Assembly: GCA_900554625.1 (NCBI GenBank)
Contig: USHP01000104.1
Coordinates: forward strand, 1-6,979
Length of the DNA: 6,979 nt
Source of the DNA: an uncultured Eubacteriales bacterium
GTDB taxonomy: Bacteria; Bacillota; Clostridia; Oscillospirales; Oscillospiraceae
Reading direction: 5' to 3'
Shown in pieces: positions 1 to 5,116 of this stretch. A program made the translations under genes and the position numbers. How positions within the stretch are numbered: the stretch's first letter is position 1; each line of letters opens with the position of its first letter. Under the pieces are notes generated by a model. It saw only the letters and a list, made by a program, of their open reading frames with translations, was not told where the DNA came from and searched no databases.

Positions 1-124
1 GACCAATCACGAACATCAGCGCCCCGGCCCAGCCGGTCATCACCACCGTAGCCCACACGCTTTCCCAGAATTTATCCGGGGAAGCCATCACATTGGGGAA
101 GAGCTGTTCAAGCAGGGTCTGCAT
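1..124 (-). CDS. metI: Methionine ABC transporter permease MetI, N-terminal fragment (runs off the left edge)
   Basis: The first 41 codons of a gene that continues beyond position 1; too short at the edge for routine ORF calling. The peptide opens MQTLLEQLFPNV, then has D-K-F-W-E-S-V-W-A-T-V and the start of a hydrophobic segment (VVMTGWAGALMFVIG). This matches the beginning of MetI permeases, where a short amphipathic FPNV...W.T lead precedes the first membrane helix. MetI forms the membrane channel of the MetNIQ D/L-methionine importer. The ATG at 124-122 lies inside the end of the upstream frame (17-bp overlap), and a perfect GGAGGTGA sits 6 bases upstream, which fixes the start. The preceding frame ends in what looks like the C-terminus of MetN, the normal upstream partner, which supports the call. 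Family assignment is by pattern recognition on 41 residues only; another binding-protein-dependent permease is possible but less likely. Confidence 0.72.
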   Translation of the reverse strand, partial: MQTLLEQLFPNVMASPDKFWESVWATVVMTGWAGALMFVIG

Positions 125-248
125 GCGCAATCACCTCCACGCCTACGTTCTTTTCCCGGAAATATGCCAACGCGTTCTCAATGCCTGCCGCCTGACCGGA
201 GAACACCACGACCAGGCCGCCCAGGAGTGCGCCGTCAATCAGTTCCAG
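108..248 (-). pseudogene. metN: metN remnant: last ~46 codons (second half of the NIL domain)
   Basis: The C-terminal 46 residues of the chimeric frame have the pattern of the end of a MetN NIL domain: an I-D-G...G-x-L-V-V strand, a Ser-Gly turn, a helix I-E-N-A-L-A-Y-F, and the closing strand V-G-V-E-V-I. The NIL domain (about 75 residues) is the methionine-sensing domain after the ATPase domain of MetN. Here only its second half remains: no Walker A, signature or Walker B motif is present anywhere upstream in this frame. The remnant is followed directly by metI, as in metNIQ operons. About 300 residues of a normal MetN are absent. The identification rests on this short pattern plus the metI neighbour, both pointing the same way. 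Confidence 0.68.
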
Positions 249-932
249 GCTGCCCAGCAGGATGGCGATGGCGAACACGCACACCAGGCCGACCAGGATG
301 GCGGGCAGGGTGGGCAGGAAGAACTCAGTGACGGTAGCCTCGGTGCCCTCCATGGCAGCCAGGGCGGTGTGGGCGCGGATGGTGGGGCCGCCCCAGGGCA
401 GCAGGTTCATGATGGTGTTCATCAGGATCACCAGAACGCCCAGGTTCATCATCTTCAGGTTCAGCTTCTTGTAGATGGGAATGAAGGCAGTGCAGCAGAT
501 CAGGGTGGTGGTAGTGCCGTCGCCGTTCAGGGAAACGCAGGCAGCCACAATGGCGGTACCCAGCAAAACCTTGACCGGATCGCCCTTGGCGAAGCGGATC
601 ATGGCACGGGTCACCGGATCAAACAGGCCGGCGTTGAGCATGATGGCGAAGTACAAAATAGCGAACAGCAGCATGATGCCGGTGTTGGCAGTCTGGCCTA
701 CGCCAGCCACCGTCCAGTCGCCGATGATTTTAATTTGATCCCACAGCGTTACGCTGGCGGCATCCACACCATTGGCGGCAGCTACCAGATCGGTATACTG
801 TCCCAGGAAGGCGCCCAGCAGGGTAAATGCCAGCGGCACCAACAGCAGCGCGGTAAAGGGCTGCATTTTCTTGGTCATGACCAGTGCCAGGAACACAATG
901 ATCATTGCCCAGGCGATAATCGTCATTGTCAT
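108..932 (-). CDS. Chimeric frame: N-terminal half of a CitMHS-type citrate transporter fused to the C-terminal end of MetN
   Basis: A 274-residue frame. The ATG at 932 is chosen over one at 992 because AAGGGGGA lies 10 bases upstream and the membrane segment starts at once (MTMTIIAWAMIIVFLALVMTKK). Residues 1 to about 228 look like the first half of a CitMHS transporter, which imports citrate complexed with a divalent metal. Visible are membrane segments at about 5-20, 26-45, 85-104, 118-135, 161-179 and 204-227, the AGLFDP...KGDPVKVL region at 101-123, SLNGDGTTTT at 134-143 and LPWGGPTIRA at 178-187. CitMHS proteins are usually about 430-450 residues, so the second half is missing. From about residue 229 the sequence switches in frame to a soluble tail (LELIDGALLGGLVV...ENALAYF...VGVEVI) typical of the end of the MetN NIL domain. 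A working citrate transporter is unlikely. The position after citF suggests the original transporter fed citrate lyase. The fusion is seen in the sequence; whether it is biological or an assembly join is unknown. Confidence 0.75.
   Translation of the reverse strand: MTMTIIAWAMIIVFLALVMTKKMQPFTALLLVPLAFTLLGAFLGQYTDLVAAANGVDAASVTLWDQIKIIGDWTVAGVGQTANTGIMLLFAILYFAIMLNAGLFDPVTRAMIRFAKGDPVKVLLGTAIVAACVSLNGDGTTTTLICCTAFIPIYKKLNLKMMNLGVLVILMNTIMNLLPWGGPTIRAHTALAAMEGTEATVTEFFLPTLPAILVGLVCVFAIAILLGSLELIDGALLGGLVVVFSGQAAGIENALAYFREKNVGVEVIAHADPA
131..138 (-). promoter_or_regulatory. Ribosome binding site of metI
   Basis: On the minus strand this reads GGAGGTGA, a full match to the anti-Shine-Dalgarno core, 6 bases before the ATG at 124. 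It lies within the coding sequence of the upstream frame (encoding the V-E-V-I stretch), so metI initiation is probably coupled to translation of that frame. It decides the metI start. Confidence 0.8.
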
Positions 933-1174
933 AGGTTGTAGTTCCCCCTTGTGAATTTGTGTATCGGCAACTTGTTCAAACAGCTCCGGCATTTCTGTTC
1001 TTCCAAGTTAACTCTCTTCTCGTTGTTGATTGCGAAATGGGAAGAAGCAAGCAGTTGGCCCAAAGGTGACAAAATTGAATACTTGTGATGAAGTTGGAAA
1101 TGCGCCAACCGCTTTTTTCTTCCCCGGCAAACATGCCGGTATCTTCCTCCGGGATTTTCCGGTAAGAAATAATG
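933..1174. other. 242-bp gap between citF and the transporter gene
   Basis: No gene is supported here. The minus strand holds the transporter's ribosome binding site (AAGGGGGA, 943-950) just before the ATG at 932. Inverted repeats are visible: CCGGCA/TGCCGG (1124-1139), GTTGG/CCAAC around 1093-1109, and TTGG-G-CCAA around 1053-1062. I see no convincing -35/-10 pair and no T-run after a stem on the minus strand. The gap is far longer than the 4-bp overlaps within citDEF, so the transporter may be controlled or translated separately, but the sequence does not prove this. Confidence 0.5.
1124..1139 (-). other. Small hairpin downstream of citF
   Basis: A perfect 6-bp stem CCGGCA/TGCCGG with a 4-base loop, about 35 bases after the citF stop. 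On the minus strand it is followed by GGAAGAAAAAAG, a purine run and not a U-run, so it does not look like an intrinsic terminator for citF. It could be an mRNA-stabilising or processing hairpin at the citDEF 3' end, or chance. Confidence 0.3.
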
Positions 1175-2731
1175 TTACAGCTCCAAAGGCTTGACTTTGC
1201 GGACCACGTCCAGGATGGTGCCATCCCGGGCTTCCAGCACTGCAACCACCTGATCTTCCCACTGAAGATCGTCAGGACGACCCACCAGGGAGTAGGCCTT
1301 TTCCTTCAGGCTTTCAATGCTGACATGGGGAATTCCTGCTTTGTCCAGGCACTCCACCAGGTCGGGCCGCAGCGGATTGACGGCAATACCGTAGTCGGTA
1401 ACCAGCACATCCACGCAGTCGCCGGGAGTGGTAACGGTGACAACCTTCTCGCAGACCGTTGCCATCCGGCCACGGATCAGAGGTGTGACGATGATGCACA
1501 CCTTGCTGCCTGCGGCGGTATCGGGGTGGCCGCCGGGAGCGCCCCGGAGAACACCGTCGGAACCGGTCAGAACGTTGACATTGAAATCTGTATCAATTTC
1601 CAGAGCGGCCAGCACCACAAAGTCCAGCTTGTTGACAAAGGCGCCCTTGTTGGCGGGGTTTGCATACTGAGAAGCGGACATTTCAAAGTGGCCGGGGGTC
1701 TGGTTGATGGAGTTGACCGCATCCAGGTCAAAGTCCTGAACGTCTACTGCGGCACGAACCTTGCCCTTTTTCAGCAGCTCCACCATGGGCTTGCAGATAC
1801 CGCCCACAGCCAGTCCCATCTGGATATTGCGCTCGTCCATATATTTTTCCAGGAACAGGTTGGCTGCCAGAGAAGGGCCGCCCACGCCGGTCTGGAATAC
1901 GAATCCGTCCTTGAAGTACGGAGTAGAGGCAATTACCTTTGCCACATTTTCCGCCATCATCAGATCCCGGGGGTTCTGGCTGATACGGGCAGCGGCGGAA
2001 GCAATCTTCTTGGGGTTGCCGATGGAATCCACCACAACCACCGCATCCACGTCAATGGCTTCCACGGAAGCGGGGAAGTTGGGGAAATCCACCAGGCAGT
2101 CGGTCACAACCACCACATAGTCGGCAAACCGGGAGTCGGTAATGGCATAACCCAGGCTGCCGCAGTTGGACTTGCCGCCGATGCCCCGGCAGTTGCCCAC
2201 ACAGTCGGAAGTAGGTGCTGCCACGAAAGCGATGTCAATGTGGACTTCTCCGGCTTCGATAGCCCGGGGACGGCCACCATGGCTGCGGATAATGGCAGGG
2301 GTTTTCAGCTTACCGGCGGAAACCACTTCACCCATCCGGCCGCGAATGCCGGAGGTCTGGATGCCGATTACCTTACCCTGCTCGATATAATCGGCAATGG
2401 GGTCATTGGCATCACCCAGAGAAGTGGCTGCAATGGTCAGATCTTTCAGTCCCATCTCCTCAATGGCAGCCTTCATGACCATGTTGGCAACGAAGTCACC
2501 GTTGCGCAGGGCATGGTGAAAAGAGAAGGTCATGCCGTCTCTGGCGCCGCACAGCTTCAGAGCATCCACCAGGGAGGCAACCACCTTGGTCTCCTGGGGC
2601 TTTTCGTAGCGGCGGGTACGGGGGCCGACTTTCTGGATGTACTTGCCATCCATATACTGTTTTCCCTGGTAAACTTCCTTGCCGTCAACCAGCAGGAAAT
2701 CCGGGATTTCACGTCCTACTGCATTTTTCAT
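1175..2731 (-). CDS. citF: Citrate lyase alpha subunit (citrate:acetyl-ACP transferase)
   Basis: A full-length 518-residue CitF. In the citrate lyase complex (cytoplasmic) the alpha subunit swaps the acetyl group on the acyl carrier protein for citrate, giving citryl-ACP, which CitE then cleaves. Family hallmarks are visible: FSFHHALRNGD at 69-79, QTSGIRGRMGE at 125-135, SHGGRPRAIEAGE at 150-162, the coenzyme A transferase-like GSDGVLRGAPGGHPDTAAG at 390-408, and VTDYGIAVNPLRPDL at 444-458. Length and ends fit the family, with no sign of truncation. The start ATG overlaps the citE stop by 4 bp (ATGA, 2728-2731), and GAGGGGGA precedes it, so the two are translationally coupled. It is the last gene of a citD-citE-citF operon, the usual order. 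Confidence 0.96.
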   Translation of the reverse strand: MKNAVGREIPDFLLVDGKEVYQGKQYMDGKYIQKVGPRTRRYEKPQETKVVASLVDALKLCGARDGMTFSFHHALRNGDFVANMVMKAAIEEMGLKDLTIAATSLGDANDPIADYIEQGKVIGIQTSGIRGRMGEVVSAGKLKTPAIIRSHGGRPRAIEAGEVHIDIAFVAAPTSDCVGNCRGIGGKSNCGSLGYAITDSRFADYVVVVTDCLVDFPNFPASVEAIDVDAVVVVDSIGNPKKIASAAARISQNPRDLMMAENVAKVIASTPYFKDGFVFQTGVGGPSLAANLFLEKYMDERNIQMGLAVGGICKPMVELLKKGKVRAAVDVQDFDLDAVNSINQTPGHFEMSASQYANPANKGAFVNKLDFVVLAALEIDTDFNVNVLTGSDGVLRGAPGGHPDTAAGSKVCIIVTPLIRGRMATVCEKVVTVTTPGDCVDVLVTDYGIAVNPLRPDLVECLDKAGIPHVSIESLKEKAYSLVGRPDDLQWEDQVVAVLEARDGTILDVVRKVKPLEL

Positions 2732-3642
2732 ACCAGATCCCCCTCATACATACCGCAGGCTTTCGCCAGCTTCAGTGTCCGTTTTGCGCCGGGGACAAAG
2801 GCGATGTCCAGCATCTTGCCGTCCACGGTGAATACGCCGATGCCCAGCTTGGCCTGTTCTTCAATGGCCCGCACGATTTTCTCTGCCTGACGGACTTCCT
2901 TTTCGGTGGGTGTAAAGACCTGGTGTACCAGACGAATCTGCTTGGGGTTAATCAGGCTCTTGCCGTCAAAGCCCATGGCCTTGTTCTGGCGGACTTCGGC
3001 TTCAAATCCGGCATCGTCATCCAGATCGGTAAACACCGTGTCGAAGCACTGAATGCCGGCGGCTCTTGCTGCCAGCAACATCTGTCCCCGAGCAGCCAGC
3101 ATATCCACGCCGTCGGGCTGGAAGGTGGTCTGCATGCACTTGCGGAAGTCGCCGCCGGAAATGGCTACGCCGAACATCCGGTCAGAAGCGGAGCAGATTT
3201 CGTAAGCATTGAGAATACCCTTGGGGCTTTCCAGGGCTGCCATCAGCAGAGTCCGGCCCACTTCCACACCGAATTCCTTTTCGGCAGCTTCCACGGCAGC
3301 CTCTACGGTATGGACATCCTGGGCGCTTTCGCACTTGGCAATGCGGATGCCGTCGGCACCGCCTGCCACGCAAACCCGGATATCTTCCTGCCAGTGGGGA
3401 GTATCCAGACCGTTGATCCGGACGATTACCTCGGTGTTGCCATAATCAATGGTGGTCAGGGCATGGTACAGGCTGAAGCGGGCGGCGTCCTTCTGGTTTT
3501 CTGCCACCGCGTCCTCCAGGTCCAGCATAATGGAGTCACAGCCGTAAATATAAGCGTCTTTAATCAGGCCCGGCTTCTGGGCATTCATGAACATCATGGT
3601 CCGGCGCAGGCGGAACCGTTCAGGCTTGGGTCTTTTAATCAT
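2728..3642 (-). CDS. citE: Citrate lyase beta subunit (citryl-ACP lyase)
   Basis: A 304-residue CitE of the HpcH/HpaI aldolase superfamily (TIM barrel). It cleaves citryl-ACP to oxaloacetate and acetyl-ACP. Visible motifs are MLDLEDAVA at 39-47, VRING at 74-78 (substrate carboxylate-binding Arg), AALESP at 135-140 whose Glu138 would bind Mg2+, Asp165 in a GGD-F motif as the second metal ligand, AARAAGIQCFDTVFTDLDD near 191-209, and GFDGKSLINPKQI at 224-236. One variation: many CitE proteins have A-E-D-Y/F where this one has G-G-D-F (163-166). The metal-binding Asp is kept, so activity is expected. The start overlaps the citD stop by 4 bp, with GGGGAGGTG 7 bases upstream. The family also contains malyl-CoA and citramalyl-CoA lyases, but the citD and citF neighbours settle the role. 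Confidence 0.95.
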   Translation of the reverse strand: MIKRPKPERFRLRRTMMFMNAQKPGLIKDAYIYGCDSIMLDLEDAVAENQKDAARFSLYHALTTIDYGNTEVIVRINGLDTPHWQEDIRVCVAGGADGIRIAKCESAQDVHTVEAAVEAAEKEFGVEVGRTLLMAALESPKGILNAYEICSASDRMFGVAISGGDFRKCMQTTFQPDGVDMLAARGQMLLAARAAGIQCFDTVFTDLDDDAGFEAEVRQNKAMGFDGKSLINPKQIRLVHQVFTPTEKEVRQAEKIVRAIEEQAKLGIGVFTVDGKMLDIAFVPGAKRTLKLAKACGMYEGDLV

Positions 3643-3938
3643 CTGACAGCACCTCCCCAGGGGATATTTTCCGCGGATGCGTCACAGCTGCGGAACACAG
3701 CACACTCTACCCGGGCTTTCAGGGTGCAGTCCAGTGCGCCCTTATCCACCACAGTCACCGATGCGTTCTCCACACCCAGACGCTGCAGGGTTTCCAGCAC
3801 TGTGGCCTTGATCTGGCGGCCGTACTGATTCATCACGCTGCTGCTCAATTCCAGGGAAATGCCGTTGCCGGGTTCCACTGTCACCAGGCAGTCGCTGGAT
3901 TCCAGGGTTCCGGCTGCTGCGGTTTTGCAAATTTCCAT
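3639..3938 (-). CDS. citD: Citrate lyase gamma subunit (acyl carrier protein)
   Basis: A 99-residue CitD, the normal size. It carries the 2'-(5''-phosphoribosyl)-3'-dephospho-CoA group on which acetyl and citryl are shuttled between CitF and CitE. The N-terminus runs A-A-A-G-T-L-E-S-S-D-C-L-V, placing Ser14 in the G-T-L-E-S-S-D context that is the known attachment site. The middle has ISLELSSSVMNQYGRQI (28-44) and the C-terminal part VVDKGALDCTLKARVECAVFRS (63-84) shows the usual D-K-G-A-L-D-C pattern of the family. The start at 3938 is backed by GGAGGAG 6 bases upstream. First gene of citDEF. No citC (acetate:SH-lyase ligase) lies upstream, where many operons carry it, so modification enzymes must be encoded elsewhere if the lyase works. 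Confidence 0.95.
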   Translation of the reverse strand: MEICKTAAAGTLESSDCLVTVEPGNGISLELSSSVMNQYGRQIKATVLETLQRLGVENASVTVVDKGALDCTLKARVECAVFRSCDASAENIPWGGAVR

Positions 3939-3980
3939 TTGGTTCTCCTCCGTTCCAATTTTTTCACATCGTTTGTTGTC

Positions 3981-4009
3981 AGTTTACTATGTTCGGCCCG
4001 CAAACGCAA
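3981..4009 (-). promoter_or_regulatory. Candidate citDEF promoter
   Basis: On the minus strand TTGCGT (4009-4004) is followed after 17 bases by TAAACT (3986-3981), each matching the sigma-70/sigma-A boxes at four of six positions, about 43 bases before the citD start. The match is moderate, as expected for a promoter that needs an activator such as the divergent LysR protein. Transcription would begin near 3974 and leave a short leader with the GGAGGAG site. Confidence 0.45.
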
Positions 4010-4015
4010 ATATAT

Positions 4016-4076
4016 ATTCTTGAATCTTTACCATAACGTAGGGCCTATATATCGACATAATTCTTGACTTTCATAA
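4016..4076 (+). repeat. Pair of direct repeats, candidate LysR operator
   Basis: ATTCTTGA occurs at 4016-4023 and again at 4060-4067, a 44-bp period (about four helical turns). Each copy is followed by CTTT and then CATAA with small gaps (the first copy ends near 4036, the second at 4076). The first copy also contains the palindrome ATTC-TT-GAAT (4016-4025). The second copy covers the -35 box of the regulator promoter; the first lies just upstream of the candidate citD promoter. This layout fits LysR autorepression plus activation of the divergent operon, but binding is inferred. Confidence 0.4.
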
Positions 4077-4091
4077 GAGAAATGTTATAAT
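4064..4091 (+). promoter_or_regulatory. Promoter of the LysR-family gene
   Basis: TTGACT (4064-4069) and a perfect TATAAT (4086-4091) separated by 16 bases: nearly consensus for the housekeeping sigma factor. Transcription would begin near 4098, leaving a leader of about 50 bases before the ATG at 4151. The repeat copy at 4060-4076 covers the -35 box, which suggests the regulator can shut off its own transcription. Confidence 0.75.
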
Positions 4092-4150
4092 GCTGATAGA
4101 GTACCCATAATATGTTTTGTGCAACATCTCCAATCGGGAAGGAAATTTTT

Positions 4151-5059
4151 ATGAACCTGAAGCAGGCCCAGTACGTCAAAACCATCGCCGAATGCGGCAG
4201 CATCACCGCCGCCGCCAAAAAACTCTTTGTCAGCCAGCCCTCCCTGAGCCAGATGCTCCGGCAGCTGGAACAGGAAATAGGGCTGCCCATTTTTGATCGC
4301 AGCACCTCCCCTCTTCGGCTGACCTATGCGGGAGAAAAATACCTTTACGCCGCCGAACGCATTCTCGCTGCCAACAGTGAACTGGAAAACCAGCTGCGGG
4401 AAATCAAGCAGCAGCATGCCGGACGGCTCCGGCTGGGCATCAGCGTCACCCGGGCCATGCAGGTAATGCCCCTGGTTCTTCCCCTGTTTATCAGCAAATA
4501 CCCCAACGTCACCCTGGAACTGACCGAAAGCGGCTCCGCCACATTGGAAGAACTTTTGCAGGCAGGCAGCATCGACCTGGCTCTGGCCGCCCTGGAATCC
4601 ACCAGCACCAACCTGGCCTATGAACTGATTGAGAAGGAATCCATCGGCATATTGGCAGGACGGGATTCCAATACCGCCAAGCGCTTCCGTTCCGGCACTC
4701 ACCTTTCCCTGGATAGCGTGGAAGGCGACAGCTTTGTATACCTGACCAAGGGTCACTCCTCCCGGGTGGTTCAGGACAAGCTGTTCCGCCGCTATGGATT
4801 TTCCCCCAATGTTCTGCTGGAGACGGATTCTCTGGAAGTAGGCCGCCGGGTGGCCATTGAAACCGGAGCCTGCATGATCTTGTCCAATATCTATGTGGAT
4901 GACTATGTTCACCAGCGCAAAGCAGAGTTTTTCCCTCTGCGGGATTTTGAAAACAACCGGCACTTCTACGCCTGCTACCGCAAGGATGAATTTGTCCCCC
5001 GGTATGTCCGGGATTTCATCCAGATCAGCACCAAAGTGCTGACGCAGCAGCACGGCTGA
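4151..5059 (+). CDS. LysR-family transcriptional regulator, probable regulator of the citrate lyase operon
   Basis: A 302-residue protein of typical LysR length. The winged helix-turn-helix occupies residues 1 to about 60: M-N-L-K-Q-A-Q-Y, then GSITAAAKKLFVSQPSLSQM and the R-Q-L-E-Q-E-I-G-L-P-I-F-D-R signature. A linker helix follows (YAAERILAANSELENQLREI). The periplasmic-binding-protein-like effector domain starts near GRLRLGIS and runs to the end. The ATG at 4151 is preferred over one at 4112 because GGGAAGGA lies 8 bases upstream, the HTH begins at once, and the earlier ATG has no ribosome site. The gene is divergent from citDEF across a shared 212-bp control region, the classic arrangement for a LysR activator of its neighbour. 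Citrate as the inducer is inference from context; the residues that bind the ligand cannot be read from the sequence. It ends 14 bases before a strong terminator. Confidence 0.92.
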   Translation: MNLKQAQYVKTIAECGSITAAAKKLFVSQPSLSQMLRQLEQEIGLPIFDRSTSPLRLTYAGEKYLYAAERILAANSELENQLREIKQQHAGRLRLGISVTRAMQVMPLVLPLFISKYPNVTLELTESGSATLEELLQAGSIDLALAALESTSTNLAYELIEKESIGILAGRDSNTAKRFRSGTHLSLDSVEGDSFVYLTKGHSSRVVQDKLFRRYGFSPNVLLETDSLEVGRRVAIETGACMILSNIYVDDYVHQRKAEFFPLRDFENNRHFYACYRKDEFVPRYVRDFIQISTKVLTQQHG

Positions 5060-5073
5060 TTTTCCTTCAAAGC

Positions 5074-5111
5074 GCAAACCCCCCGAAAGCAGTCGCTTTC
5101 GGGGGGTTTGC
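5074..5111. terminator. Bidirectional intrinsic terminator between the LysR gene and galT
   Basis: A perfect 17-bp stem (GCAAACCCCCCGAAAGC at 5074-5090 with its complement at 5095-5111) and an AGTC loop, placed between two convergent genes, 14 bases after the LysR stop and 5 bases after the galT stop. The U-tract is weak in either direction (TTT within the stem arm, GCGCTTTG beyond it on the minus strand), but the very stable C6/G6 stem should stop transcription both ways. Confidence 0.85.
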
Positions 5112-5116
5112 AATGG

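Noticed and set aside
933..992. Upstream ATG adding 20 residues to the transporter frame
   Set aside because: The added segment is polar and contains the AAGGGGGA ribosome site of the ATG at 932, so it is leader and not protein.
1124..1139. citF terminator
   Set aside because: The stem is only 6 bp and is followed on the minus strand by purines and not a T-run.
976..1245. Minus-strand 89-codon open frame overlapping the citF end
   Set aside because: Out of frame with citF across their overlap, with Ser/Trp-rich sequence and no ribosome site or similarity that I recognise.
1172..2890. Plus-strand 572-codon open frame opposite citF
   Set aside because: It is fully antisense to citF and the end of citE, has low-complexity His/Gly/Gln-rich composition and no recognisable domain; it stays open because the coding strand avoids the TTA, CTA and TCA codons.
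2923..3828. Plus-strand 301-codon open frame opposite citE and citD
   Set aside because: Same cause: antisense to two well-supported genes, no ribosome site and no family resemblance.
4112..4150. Upstream ATG giving a LysR protein 13 residues longer
   Set aside because: No ribosome binding site before it, and the added residues precede the normal LysR start M-N-L-K-Q; the ATG at 4151 has GGGAAGGA in front.
4085..5113. Minus-strand 342-codon open frame opposite the LysR gene
   Set aside because: Antisense to a clear LysR protein with a promoter and ribosome site; composition typical of an antisense frame.
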